Source: Acidobacteriaceae bacterium dw_441 (lineage in GTDB: Bacteria; Acidobacteriota; Terriglobia; Terriglobales; Acidobacteriaceae). Taken from it: DNA of 64,000 nt. The notes under the pieces were generated by a model that saw nothing but the letters and a program-made list of their open reading frames with translations, was not told the DNA's origin and made no database searches. The first letter of the stretch is position 1. Each line of letters opens with the position of its first letter. Location: positions 310,001-374,000 of the forward strand of contig JAAVVA010000003.1 of the NCBI GenBank assembly GCA_018449715.1. The letters run 5' to 3'. Of this stretch, positions 17,825 to 26,376 are shown piece by piece. The translations under genes were made by a program, and so were the position numbers.

Positions 17825-18625
17825 ATGCCTCAGTATCCTTATCGCGAATTGAAGCCGACTCCTGAAGCCGAGGCGATTTATCGCCGCTGGCTCTCCCAGC
17901 TCAACGAGGAGTTCACCCGTCACCAGTCGGTCGAACGCCGCTCCGAGATCGTGCGTGATGAGCTTTACCAGATCTTCCTCGGCAAGCCGCACGGCGGCCG
18001 CACGCCGGCCACGCTGAACAGCGAGCTGGCCAGCTATGCCCTGGCCGAGAACTTCGACCCTCTCAACGTCACGCTCGAGCCCGAATACTACGGCGACATC
18101 GACGCGGAAAAGTTTGCCATCCGCAAGCCGCTGATCTGGTTCTGGCAGATGTTCGACCGCTCCCCGCTGGGTGGAAACGTCTGGCTAGGGCTGCGTTTCC
18201 GCTGTATGTTGGGCCATCACATCTTCAAGTCGATGGGCAAGGGCGTGAAGATCTTCCACAATGTGGAGTTCAGCTACGGCTACAACCTCACCATCGAGGA
18301 CAACTGCACCATCCACCGCAATGTCCTTCTGGACGATCGCGGCGAGATCATCATCCGCGAGGGTTCCAGCATCTCGGACTACGCGAACATCTACTCGCAC
18401 ACCCACGACATCAACGTGCAGGCGGATGTGACCAACAAGCAGACCGTAATCGGACCGCGCGCTCGCGTTACGTACCACGCGACCGTGCTGGCCGGGGCGC
18501 ACGTCGGCGAGAACGCCATGCTGGGAGCGATGGGGCTGGCGACGAAGCCGGTTCCTCCGGGCGTGGTCTCGGTCGGGATTCCCGCCAAGGTCAAGCGCGA
18601 AAAGAATTCGCCCGCGCAGTCGTAA
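17825..18625 (+). CDS. Hexapeptide-repeat acyltransferase
   Basis: 266 residues. An N-terminal alpha-helical part with a CMLGHHIFKSMGKGVK segment is followed by a left-handed beta-helix of the maltose-acetyltransferase/LbH type: YGYNLTIEDNCTIHRNVLL, GSSISDYANIYSHTHD and IGPRARVTYHATVLAGAHVGE. The catalytic histidine is probably in IYSHTHD. It likely acetylates a sugar or lipid precursor; the exact substrate is not visible. AAGAGAG precedes ATG 17825. Confidence 0.88.
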   Translation: MPQYPYRELKPTPEAEAIYRRWLSQLNEEFTRHQSVERRSEIVRDELYQIFLGKPHGGRTPATLNSELASYALAENFDPLNVTLEPEYYGDIDAEKFAIRKPLIWFWQMFDRSPLGGNVWLGLRFRCMLGHHIFKSMGKGVKIFHNVEFSYGYNLTIEDNCTIHRNVLLDDRGEIIIREGSSISDYANIYSHTHDINVQADVTNKQTVIGPRARVTYHATVLAGAHVGENAMLGAMGLATKPVPPGVVSVGIPAKVKREKNSPAQS

Positions 18626-18690
18626 CAGGGAAGGGACTACGTTTCGACCGGAGTTTCTCGCCGGATGCGTTCATCCTTTAAGCTAAAGGT

Positions 18691-19392
18691 ATGAACCAGG
18701 ACGTAGTCCTTATCCTTTTCCAGGTCGTTGCACTGATCCTCGCCTTCAGCGTGCACGAGTGCGCCCATGCCTGGACGGCGTGGCGTCTGGGCGATCCCAC
18801 GGCCCGTATGCTCGGCCGCGTCACGCTGAACCCGCTGAAGCACCTGGACCCCTTCGGCTCCGTGCTGATGCCGCTGATCGCGCTGGTCTACCACTGGCCG
18901 CTGATCGGCTGGGCCAAGCCGACCCCCGTGACTGCGCGGAACTTCAAGAACTACAAGCGCGACGACATCCTGGTGACGCTGGCGGGACCGCTCAGCAACC
19001 TGCTGCTGGCCACCGTGGCGCTGGTGCTGCTGCTGGTCATCAAGCACGTGATTCCCGGCGGAGCGGTTGCGGTCTTCACCGCAATGGCGCTGGCGATGCA
19101 CTATCCCGGCGTCTCCACCGAGAACCTTCCGACGCTGTTTCCCATCGCGCTGCTGCTCTACTTCATCATCCTGATCAACCTTCTGCTCTTCGTCTTCAAC
19201 CTGATCCCGTTTCCTCCGCTCGACGGAAGCCGCATCCTGCGCCACTTTCTGCCCTATGGAGCCTTGCAGGTCTACGACCGCATGGGCATGTTCGCGCTCT
19301 GGATCTTCATGCTGGTGGCTGGCGGATTCCTCTTCCGGACCTTCCTTTACCCGCTGCAATCGGCCTTCGATGGCATTCTGGCGACGCTTTAG
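18691..19392 (+). CDS. Site-2 protease family zinc metalloprotease (M50)
   Basis: Intramembrane protease of 233 residues. The HExxH motif is in VHECAHAW (H22, E23, H26) inside the first hydrophobic segment. The third zinc ligand is in FPPLDGSRIL, as usual for this family, and WAKPTPV follows the typical loop. No PDZ domain, so it belongs to the short YwhC/SpoIVFB-like group. It lies 36 bp upstream of trpS on the same strand, a neighbourhood common in acidobacteria. Confidence 0.92.
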   Translation: MNQDVVLILFQVVALILAFSVHECAHAWTAWRLGDPTARMLGRVTLNPLKHLDPFGSVLMPLIALVYHWPLIGWAKPTPVTARNFKNYKRDDILVTLAGPLSNLLLATVALVLLLVIKHVIPGGAVAVFTAMALAMHYPGVSTENLPTLFPIALLLYFIILINLLLFVFNLIPFPPLDGSRILRHFLPYGALQVYDRMGMFALWIFMLVAGGFLFRTFLYPLQSAFDGILATL

Positions 19393-19428
19393 CGGGGCTG
19401 TTTCCCGTATCATCTCTATCTGAGCCTC

Positions 19429-21012
19429 ATGACCGATTCGACCTCTTCCACATCACGCCCGCGCATCCTGAGCGGCATGCGCCCCACGGGGAAGCTGCAC
19501 CTGGGCAACTACATGGGCGCGCTCTACAACTGGGTGAAGCTGCAGCACGACTATGAGTGCTACTTTTTCATCGCCGACTACCACGCGCTCACGACCGACT
19601 ACGCGGACCCGGGCCAGGTCAAGCAGAACATCTTCGAGGTGGCGGTCGACTTTCTCTCTGCCGGGCTCGATCCCGCGAAGTGTACCGTCTTCGTGCAGTC
19701 GCACGTTCCTCAGCACGCCGAGCTTCACCTTCTGCTCAGCATGATCACGCCGGTCAGCTGGCTCGAGCGCGTGCCGACCTACAAGGACCAGCAGGAGCAG
19801 CTTCGCGAGAAGGATCTTGCGACCTACGGCTTCCTTGGATACCCCCTTCTGCAATCGGCGGACATTCTTCTCTACCAGCCGCGTTATGTTCCAGTCGGTC
19901 AGGACCAGGTCTCGCACATCGAGCTGACCCGCGAGGTGGCTCGCCGCTTCAACTACTTCTACAGCCCCAAGCGTGTCGTTCCCGAGTCGCAGGGCGGCAC
20001 CGGTCTCACCGAACCCGATCCCGACAAGCTTCTGCTGCCGGAGCCTGATGTTCTGCTGACTCCTTCGCCCAAGCTGCCGGGTCTCGACGGACGCAAGATG
20101 TCCAAGAGCTATGGCAACAGCATCCTGCTCTCGGACCAGCCGGGCACCGTGTTGCAGAAGATGGCCGGGATGAGCAACGGAGGCCAGCGCCCCACGCAGC
20201 ACGATCCCGGCGACCCGGCGATCTGCCCGGTGGGAGACATGCATCGACTCTTCAGCCCGCAGGATGTCGTCGATCACATCTCGAACGGCTGCCGTACCGC
20301 CGCTATTCGATGCGACGAGTGCAAGGTGATGGCCGCGGGCTCGATCAACCAGCACCTGCAACCGATCCTGCAACGCCGTGTCGAACTGGAACGCGACCCC
20401 GATGCCGTGTGGAACGCGCTCGACCTGGGAGCCGTCCGCGCCGCCGCCCGCGCCGAGCAGACGATGCTGGCCATCCGCGCCGTGACCGGGCTTTCACGCG
20501 ACCGCTCCGGTGTCCGTGTCGATTCAGGTCTGCTCCCGAAGGATCAGCCGCAGATCCGCGACCTGTCGAACTTCAAGGACTGGTGGGAGACTGCTCCGGC
20601 GGTTCTTGCGCGCAACCTGCGCGAGCTGTGGAAGAAGGAGATTCTGCCTTCGGACCGGGTGCTGAAGCCCGATGCGGAGGGCGTCTGGATCACCCGGAAC
20701 AATCAGCGGATGTATGTCGCGGTCGCAACCGAGAGCGGGGAAGGGAAGACCTGGACCTTCTCGGTCAAGCCGAAGTCCTACGAGATGCTGGTGCTGCTTT
20801 GCTGGGGCGAGGACCTCGCGCTTCGCGACTTCGTCGTTCCGCAGAAGCTGTTTCTCGCCCAGTGGGTCGCGGCAAAGAAGCGCGCCGGGAAGGAAAACAT
20901 CGTCTTCTCCGTCAGCCGTGAGGAGGGGCGTTTCCTGCTCAACCTGCCCGAGGCCGCGGGAATCGACATTACCGATACGGAAGCGAATTACACGATTATC
21001 CCCAGCAACTAA
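19429..21012 (+). CDS. trpS: Tryptophan-tRNA ligase with extra C-terminal domain
   Basis: Charges tRNA-Trp. Residues about 12-360 are the class I synthetase: KLHLGNYMGA (HIGH motif, near 24), LLQSADILLYQP, PVGQDQ and DGRKMSKSYGNS (KMSKS, near 223). The protein has 527 residues against the usual 330-350. The extra part, about 365-527, begins LLPKDQPQIRDLSNF, contains WITRNNQRMYVAVATE and ends with EANYTIIPSN. I do not recognise it. It is continuous in frame, with no stop or slip at the junction. scpA follows after 15 bp. Confidence 0.95.
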   Translation: MTDSTSSTSRPRILSGMRPTGKLHLGNYMGALYNWVKLQHDYECYFFIADYHALTTDYADPGQVKQNIFEVAVDFLSAGLDPAKCTVFVQSHVPQHAELHLLLSMITPVSWLERVPTYKDQQEQLREKDLATYGFLGYPLLQSADILLYQPRYVPVGQDQVSHIELTREVARRFNYFYSPKRVVPESQGGTGLTEPDPDKLLLPEPDVLLTPSPKLPGLDGRKMSKSYGNSILLSDQPGTVLQKMAGMSNGGQRPTQHDPGDPAICPVGDMHRLFSPQDVVDHISNGCRTAAIRCDECKVMAAGSINQHLQPILQRRVELERDPDAVWNALDLGAVRAAARAEQTMLAIRAVTGLSRDRSGVRVDSGLLPKDQPQIRDLSNFKDWWETAPAVLARNLRELWKKEILPSDRVLKPDAEGVWITRNNQRMYVAVATESGEGKTWTFSVKPKSYEMLVLLCWGEDLALRDFVVPQKLFLAQWVAAKKRAGKENIVFSVSREEGRFLLNLPEAAGIDITDTEANYTIIPSN

Positions 21013-21027
21013 AATCAATCAGGTTAA

Positions 21028-22014
21028 ATGGCCGACGAAACCCTCCAACCCGAAGACTCCGTGACGCAGCCGGAGGAGACCATTCCCGCCGAGGCTCCGC
21101 AGACGGAAGCCCCAGAGCAGGCTGCCGAGGCTGCCCCTCATGAGCCTTTTGCGCTCAAGCATCCGGTCCCCGCGCCTGCTCCCGAGCCGAAGCGCCCCAC
21201 CGCCAAAGACCGGAAAGACAAGGAGAAGGAAGAGGCCTCGCAGTCGCCCTTCTCTGTCCTCGTGGGCAAGGTCTACGACGGTCCGCTCGACCTTCTGCTG
21301 GACCTCATCCGCAAGCAGAACATCGACATCTACGACATCCCCATCGCCCGCATCACCGAGCAGTTTCTCGAGTACACGCACCATCTGAAGCAGACCGATG
21401 TGGACGCAGCGGGCGAATTCATCTACACAGCCTCGCTGCTGATTCACATCAAGTCGAAGATGTTGTTGCCGCGTGATCCCTCCGACGTCGCCGGTGGCGA
21501 TTCGGAAGACCCTCGCCGCGAGCTGGTCGAGCGCCTGCTCGAGCACGAGCGCTTCAAGGCCGCCGCCCAGATGCTGCTGCAGAAACAGCAGATCGAGGAG
21601 GCCACCTGGACCAACCCCGGCATCGGCGAGTTCCGCGAAGCCGCTAATGCCGAGCGCGAGATCGCGGCCGACACCATCGACCTGGTCCGTGTCTTTCAGG
21701 ACGTCCTCGGTCGCTTGCGCCAACGCCCTGTACTCAACGTCGATGAGGAGTCGGTGACGGTGGCCGTGATGATCGACTACGTAAAACGTCGCCTCGTGAT
21801 GGAGGACAAGCCCGTCTCTTTACGCCGTCTGCTGCATAACACCCACACCGAACGCGCCCTGATCTGCATGTTTCTCGCGATGCTGGAGTTGGTCCGCCTG
21901 CAGGCTGTGCTGCTGCACCAGCCCATCAAGCAGGGAGACATTCTCATCAAGAAGACCGACAACTTCGACCAGGTCTTTGCCGATCAGCAGCAGGTCCGCG
22001 ACGACTGGCAATAG
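21028..22014 (+). CDS. scpA: Segregation and condensation protein A (ScpA, kleisin)
   Basis: Kleisin of the SMC-ScpAB condensin. The core starts near residue 72 with VLVGKVYDGPLDLLLDLIRK and QNIDIYDIPIARITEQFLEY, the N-terminal SMC-binding motif. It continues with GEFIYTASLLIHIKSKMLLP and ends with a winged helix (about 255-320). The first 70 residues are a Pro/Glu/Ala-rich extension, which is unusual. It follows trpS closely. scpB is not adjacent but 3.1 kb away, after two other genes. Confidence 0.95.
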   Translation: MADETLQPEDSVTQPEETIPAEAPQTEAPEQAAEAAPHEPFALKHPVPAPAPEPKRPTAKDRKDKEKEEASQSPFSVLVGKVYDGPLDLLLDLIRKQNIDIYDIPIARITEQFLEYTHHLKQTDVDAAGEFIYTASLLIHIKSKMLLPRDPSDVAGGDSEDPRRELVERLLEHERFKAAAQMLLQKQQIEEATWTNPGIGEFREAANAEREIAADTIDLVRVFQDVLGRLRQRPVLNVDEESVTVAVMIDYVKRRLVMEDKPVSLRRLLHNTHTERALICMFLAMLELVRLQAVLLHQPIKQGDILIKKTDNFDQVFADQQQVRDDWQ

Positions 22015-22040
22015 CTCCGACCGAATCTCAAGACAAAAGA

Positions 22041-22076
22041 AAACGCCCTGTAAACCGAGATGGTTGCAGGGCGTTT
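22041..22076. terminator. Bidirectional hairpin between scpA and the PEP-CTERM gene
   Basis: Perfect 10-bp arms (22041-22050 and 22067-22076), AAACGCCCTG and its complement, flanked by A-rich and T-rich sequence. It serves the two convergent genes. Confidence 0.8.
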
Positions 22077-22093
22077 CCGTTGAACGAGCGAGT

Positions 22094-23095
22094 TCAGGAG
22101 CGGCGTCTGCGGAGAAAGCCCGCCAGCGCCGTGATCCCGGTTCCCATCAGGGCCAGGGATGCAGGCTCCGGGGTGACCGCGGTTGGGGTGTTGTCCGGTA
22201 GAGTTCCAGTGAACTCCTGGTTGTGGACCTCTCCGGTGCCGTTGATGGCGGCGGCGATGATCGTGCCGGTCGTCTGTGCGTTTCCGGTCAGAACCGCGAA
22301 CGGAGCCAGCACTGTGCCGCTGATCGAGCCGTTGAGCGTCACATCCTGCGCCTCGGAGAAATTGAACACGATATCGCTGTTCCCGCCCTGCTGGTTGTTG
22401 AAGTAGAGCGCGGTTCCGAGGGAGGCGCTGGTGCCGGAGACGTTGATGATGATCGTAGAGCCGGCGGGAGCGATGATGTCCAGCGGGTGGTTCACGTCGC
22501 CGAACTCGGCTGCGGTGATGTTGAAGATGTTCAGGGTCGAGCTGGTTCCGTATAGAACGAAGTTAGAGGGATTGTTGGACAGGGGACTGTTGGTTCCCAC
22601 GAGCTCGCCGGTAGCGGTCAGGGCCGCCAGCGAGAGCGACTTTGCGTCCAGTTCCGTGCGCAGGCTGTCGAAGTCGATGCCCGAACCGCCGGTGTTGACG
22701 CGATGTCCGCCGCCATTGAAGTTGATGTTGCCGTCGGTGCCGGGGGCGTAGACGTTGCCGTGGCTGTTGACGTTGAAGTTTCCGCTGTTCGTCAGACCCT
22801 GCTCGGAAACCACGTCGTAGGTCGCCAGAGAACCCCACGGATCGGGTTTCGAGCTGAGGGCGCTGCCAACGGTCGTTCCGTTCAGAACTGTTCCGGCGGC
22901 TGCGATTCGTCCTTCCACATCCGCATTGGTGGAGATATTGCCGGCAATCACTGTCTTGCCGGTTGCGTTGACCGTACCAAGAGCCACGAGGTTATAAGCG
23001 CTGGCAATACCGAAGGGGGCTACTCCGTCGGCTTTGCAGATAGAAGGCAGGGCAATCAGAGTTGCTGCGACCAGGGAAAAAATCTTTATTTTCAT
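22094..23095 (-). CDS. PEP-CTERM secreted protein with choice-of-anchor A domain
   Basis: 333 residues. A signal peptide (about 1-22, ending SICKADG) leads a choice-of-anchor A beta-rich repeat domain: FGIASAYNLVALGTVNATGK and AGNISTNADVEGRIAAAG are its typical opening. The C-terminus has the sorting signal TPEPASLALMG (about 309-319), a hydrophobic helix and a basic end, FLRRRRS. It should be processed by an exosortase, which is not in the window. Probably surface or exopolymer associated. Convergent with scpA. Confidence 0.9.
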   Translation of the reverse strand: MKIKIFSLVAATLIALPSICKADGVAPFGIASAYNLVALGTVNATGKTVIAGNISTNADVEGRIAAAGTVLNGTTVGSALSSKPDPWGSLATYDVVSEQGLTNSGNFNVNSHGNVYAPGTDGNINFNGGGHRVNTGGSGIDFDSLRTELDAKSLSLAALTATGELVGTNSPLSNNPSNFVLYGTSSTLNIFNITAAEFGDVNHPLDIIAPAGSTIIINVSGTSASLGTALYFNNQQGGNSDIVFNFSEAQDVTLNGSISGTVLAPFAVLTGNAQTTGTIIAAAINGTGEVHNQEFTGTLPDNTPTAVTPEPASLALMGTGITALAGFLRRRRS

Positions 23096-23408
23096 TATTC
23101 TTTGTGGGCCTTTAATTCAATGAACTGAAAGCAGATAGAGGGCCATTGAAGAGGCTTTGGGAGCTCGCGAAAAATTGCCTGATAAGAAAAGAGTTAGTGA
23201 CTTCGAAGGAGAGGTGGATCGGAGAGAAAGGGAAGAAGAGTTGCAATGTGGTGTGCATAAAATTGCATAGTCGCGTGGGTAATTTCCCTTTGAAATGAGG
23301 AAGTTGCTCCTTTTGACCTGTGGGATATCTTTATGCTCCTTTAACGCTCTATTCGTAAATCGCGCATATTGTCATCTTCGACATCGAATCCCTCTCAGGT
23401 GACAATTT
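23096..23408. other. AT-richer intergenic region upstream of pit
   Basis: 313 bp without ORFs, more AT-rich than the rest. Three TGCA(T/A)(A/T) half-sites stand at 23242, 23254 and 23264, spaced 12 and 10 bp, about one helix turn apart on the same strand. Such a direct-repeat layout is seen in PhoB-type binding sites, which would suit a phosphate transporter, but the sequence is not a pho box consensus. The region holds both start-side promoters. Confidence 0.35.
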
Positions 23409-25010
23409 ATGGCAACGCCAGCAACTCTCCCATCTGGCTCTCTTCTCGACGAAAAGCTGAAGAAATCCTCGCCCGGCAAGGTTGGCGGCATTGTGTTCGC
23501 GCTGCTGCTGGTGGGTGGAGTCGGCTACATCGTCAATAGGCTTTCGGAAGATCTCTCGATCGTTCATACCGGCTCGATCTTTCCGTACCTTCTGCTTGGC
23601 ATCGCCCTGCTGATCGCCCTCGGATTTGAGTTCGTCAACGGCTTCCACGACACGGCGAACGCGGTTGCGACGGTGATCTATACGCACTCGCTCGAGCCGC
23701 ACATTGCGGTCGTCTGGTCGGGCCTCTGGAACTTTGTCGGCGTGCTCACCAGTTCGGGCGCGGTCGCCTACTCGGTCATCACGCTGCTGCCGGTGGAGCT
23801 GATTCTCAAGGTGAGCAAGGGCTCCGGCTTCGCGATGGTCTTCGCGCTGCTGGTTGCTGCCATCCTGTGGAACCTGGCGACCTGGTATCGCGGCCTTCCG
23901 GCCTCCAGCTCGCACACCATGATCGGCTCGATCATCGGCGTCGGTGTCACCAACCAGCTTCTGCACGGCGCCAGCGGCGTCAGCGGCGTGGATTGGGAAC
24001 AGGTCACCAAGGTCTTCAAGGCGCTGCTGCTGTCGCCGCTCGTCGGCTTCATCGGAGCCGCGATTCTGTTCGGTCTCTTCAAGCTGGTGATGCGCGACCC
24101 TCGCCTCTACGAGGCACCGAAGGGAACCGAGCCGCCGCCGTTCTACATTCGCGCCCTGCTGGTGCTTACCTGCACCGGCGTCAGCTTTGCTCACGGATCG
24201 AACGACGGACAGAAGGGCATGGGACTGATCATGCTGATCCTCGTCGGTACGGTTCCCACGGCCTACGCTCTCAACCATGCCGTGACCGGATCGCAGGTTC
24301 AGACCTTCGTCGCGGTGTCGCAGCAGGTCTCCGACAGCATCTCGCACTACGTCGATCAGAACGCGGTGATCGCCGATGCGAACGCCGACCTTGAGCAGTT
24401 TGTTTCGGTTCGCACCTTCAAGCCCACCACGATGCTGGCTCTGCGTCAGACCATCAACGACATCCAGAACGAAGTGACCCGTTACGGCGCTCTCAACAAG
24501 GTTCCCGCCAGCATGCAGGCCAACGTCCGCAACCAGATGTACCTGGTCAGCGAGACGATGCGCCTTCTTCCGAAGTACGGTCCCAAGGTCTCCGACAGCG
24601 ACCAGAAGGTCTTCGCCAACTACAAGGTCTTCCTCGATCGCGCAACGAAGTTCATCCCGACCTGGGTCAAGGTCGCCGTCGCTCTGGCGCTCGGACTGGG
24701 AACGATGGTGGGCTGGAAGCGTATCGTTGTCACGGTCGGCGAGAAGATCGGCAAGACCCACCTGACCTACGCGCAGGGAGCCTCGGCGGAGCTGATGGCG
24801 ATGGCGACCATTCTCGCGGCGGATAACTACGGTCTTCCCGTCAGTACGACACACGTGCTCTCTTCGGGAATCGCCGGTACGATGGCGGCCAACAAGAGCG
24901 GCCTGCAGACCTCGACCCTGCGCGATATCGCGCTGGCCTGGGTCTTCACGCTCCCGGCGGCCGCGATCCTCTCCGGTGTTCTCTTCTGGCTCTTCAACAA
25001 GCTGGTCTAG
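23409..25010 (+). CDS. pit: Low-affinity inorganic phosphate transporter (PiT family)
   Basis: Takes up phosphate (or metal-phosphate) with the proton gradient. 533 residues. The PiT signature is in GFEFVNGFHDTANAVATV (about 75-95) and is repeated as SFAHGSNDGQKGMG (about 262-275), with paired TM bundles on either side of a hydrophilic middle domain (about 300-410). The last part, LPVSTTHVLSSGIAG, is the second-half signature. AGGTGA lies upstream of ATG 23409. Confidence 0.95.
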   Translation: MATPATLPSGSLLDEKLKKSSPGKVGGIVFALLLVGGVGYIVNRLSEDLSIVHTGSIFPYLLLGIALLIALGFEFVNGFHDTANAVATVIYTHSLEPHIAVVWSGLWNFVGVLTSSGAVAYSVITLLPVELILKVSKGSGFAMVFALLVAAILWNLATWYRGLPASSSHTMIGSIIGVGVTNQLLHGASGVSGVDWEQVTKVFKALLLSPLVGFIGAAILFGLFKLVMRDPRLYEAPKGTEPPPFYIRALLVLTCTGVSFAHGSNDGQKGMGLIMLILVGTVPTAYALNHAVTGSQVQTFVAVSQQVSDSISHYVDQNAVIADANADLEQFVSVRTFKPTTMLALRQTINDIQNEVTRYGALNKVPASMQANVRNQMYLVSETMRLLPKYGPKVSDSDQKVFANYKVFLDRATKFIPTWVKVAVALALGLGTMVGWKRIVVTVGEKIGKTHLTYAQGASAELMAMATILAADNYGLPVSTTHVLSSGIAGTMAANKSGLQTSTLRDIALAWVFTLPAAAILSGVLFWLFNKLV

Positions 25011-25041
25011 TCGCTGCGACGAACCTGTAAAACCCTGATCG

Positions 25042-25073
25042 AAAAGGGATGGAGAAGCTTCTCCATCCCTTTT
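25042..25073. terminator. Palindromic terminator of pit
   Basis: Perfect 16-bp inverted repeat without a loop (25042-25057 and 25058-25073), A-run on one side and TTTT with further T's on the other. Confidence 0.85.
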
Positions 25074-25155
25074 CTGTTTTCTCCTGTGCAAAACCCGTCT
25101 CTAACTCCTTTTGATGCGGTCTTCCGGAGGGGACGTTCTTATACACTCAAAGGCA

Positions 25156-26319
25156 ATGAGCCTCAAAGCAAAGATTGAAGCCGTCATTTACGCGTCGGAA
25201 GAACCCGTTACCCTGGCCCAGTTGATCGGCCTGCTCGGTCAGGAGGCCCAGGCCGAGCTTGACCAGATCGCCCAGGCCCAGCAGGCACTCGCGCTCGAAG
25301 CGAGCGACGAAGAGCAGCAGCCTGCGGACGCCGATGTGGACGGATTGAACGACGAGATTATCGTTGAAGAATCTGTGGAAGAGGCGGCTCCCGAGTCCGT
25401 CGAGACAGGCTCTGAGCCTGACGCCGCGACTGAGCCTGCTTCGGAGAACCCGGAGAGTGTGGTCGCCGTTGAGACCTCCGCCGAGCCCGAACAGGAGGTC
25501 GAGCCTGCTTCCGCTGTCGAGGCCTCCGAAGAGCCTGAAGGCCAGCGTTCCCCCCGCGAGAGCAAGGATGAGAAGGAGAAGGCTCGCCGCCTGCGCGAGT
25601 ACTTCCGCTCCATCCTCAGCCAGCTCATCGTTGACTATGCCAACGGCGACCGAGGCCTCGAGATCCGCGAGGTGGCTGGGGGCTTCCGCCTGGCCACCAA
25701 GCCTGAGTATCACGACGCGGTGCGCGGTTTCGTGAAGTCTCTGAAGCCGCCGCTGAAGCTCTCGTTGCAGGCGCTTGAGACGCTGGCGGTCGTCGCCTAC
25801 AAGCAGCCCATTACCGCGCCCGAGGTTTCGGAGATTCGCGGCGTTGATTCTGGCGGCGTGCTTGGCTCGCTGATGTCGCGGAAGCTTGTCACCACGGCGG
25901 GCCGCAAGCAGGTCATCGGACGCCCAATCCTCTACAAGACCACGAAGGACTTCCTCCTTCGCTTTGGCCTGCGGGACATCAATGAGCTTCCCTCCATTGA
26001 GGAGTTCGAAAAGATGGCTGGCGAGCTTGCCGAGCAGGAGGAGATGCAGATGGAGTCCACCCCAGCGGCGACGGAGCAGCAGCACGACGCTCCTGAGCCC
26101 ACCGAGGAGGTCGAGTCGGAGCGTCACACGCATCTGGCCCAGGCCGACGGCAGCCCCGACGAGTCGGACGATCCCCTCGACGATCCGCTTCCGGAGGAAG
26201 AGGAGGCGGGGGAAGAGTCCTCTGCCGCAGAATCGGAGCCGGAGCAAGAATCGGAGCCCGACGCGGAGCCGGTCGAGGTAACCGCCTCTCCCGAACCCGT
26301 GGAAGAGACGAACGGTTAG
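25156..26319 (+). CDS. scpB: Segregation and condensation protein B (ScpB) with acidic insert and tail
   Basis: Partner of ScpA in condensin. It begins with the first winged helix, IEAVIYASEEPVTLAQLIGLL (about 7-27), and resumes at RRLREYFRSILSQLIVDYAN, followed by LEIREVAGGFRLATKPEYHD and the second winged helix LKLSLQALETLAVVAYKQPI. Between them, residues about 50-137 are an unusual run of Glu, Asp, Ala and Pro. A second acidic tail of about 90 residues ends the 387-residue protein. Usual ScpB length is 180-220. Start ATG 25156 after AAAGG; the upstream in-frame ORF is not protein-like. Confidence 0.92.
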   Translation: MSLKAKIEAVIYASEEPVTLAQLIGLLGQEAQAELDQIAQAQQALALEASDEEQQPADADVDGLNDEIIVEESVEEAAPESVETGSEPDAATEPASENPESVVAVETSAEPEQEVEPASAVEASEEPEGQRSPRESKDEKEKARRLREYFRSILSQLIVDYANGDRGLEIREVAGGFRLATKPEYHDAVRGFVKSLKPPLKLSLQALETLAVVAYKQPITAPEVSEIRGVDSGGVLGSLMSRKLVTTAGRKQVIGRPILYKTTKDFLLRFGLRDINELPSIEEFEKMAGELAEQEEMQMESTPAATEQQHDAPEPTEEVESERHTHLAQADGSPDESDDPLDDPLPEEEEAGEESSAAESEPEQESEPDAEPVEVTASPEPVEETNG

Positions 26320-26376
26320 GGCAGTTTCGACGCGGGAAAACCGGCAGAAAGGCCTTATTCAGGGGATAATGGAAGG

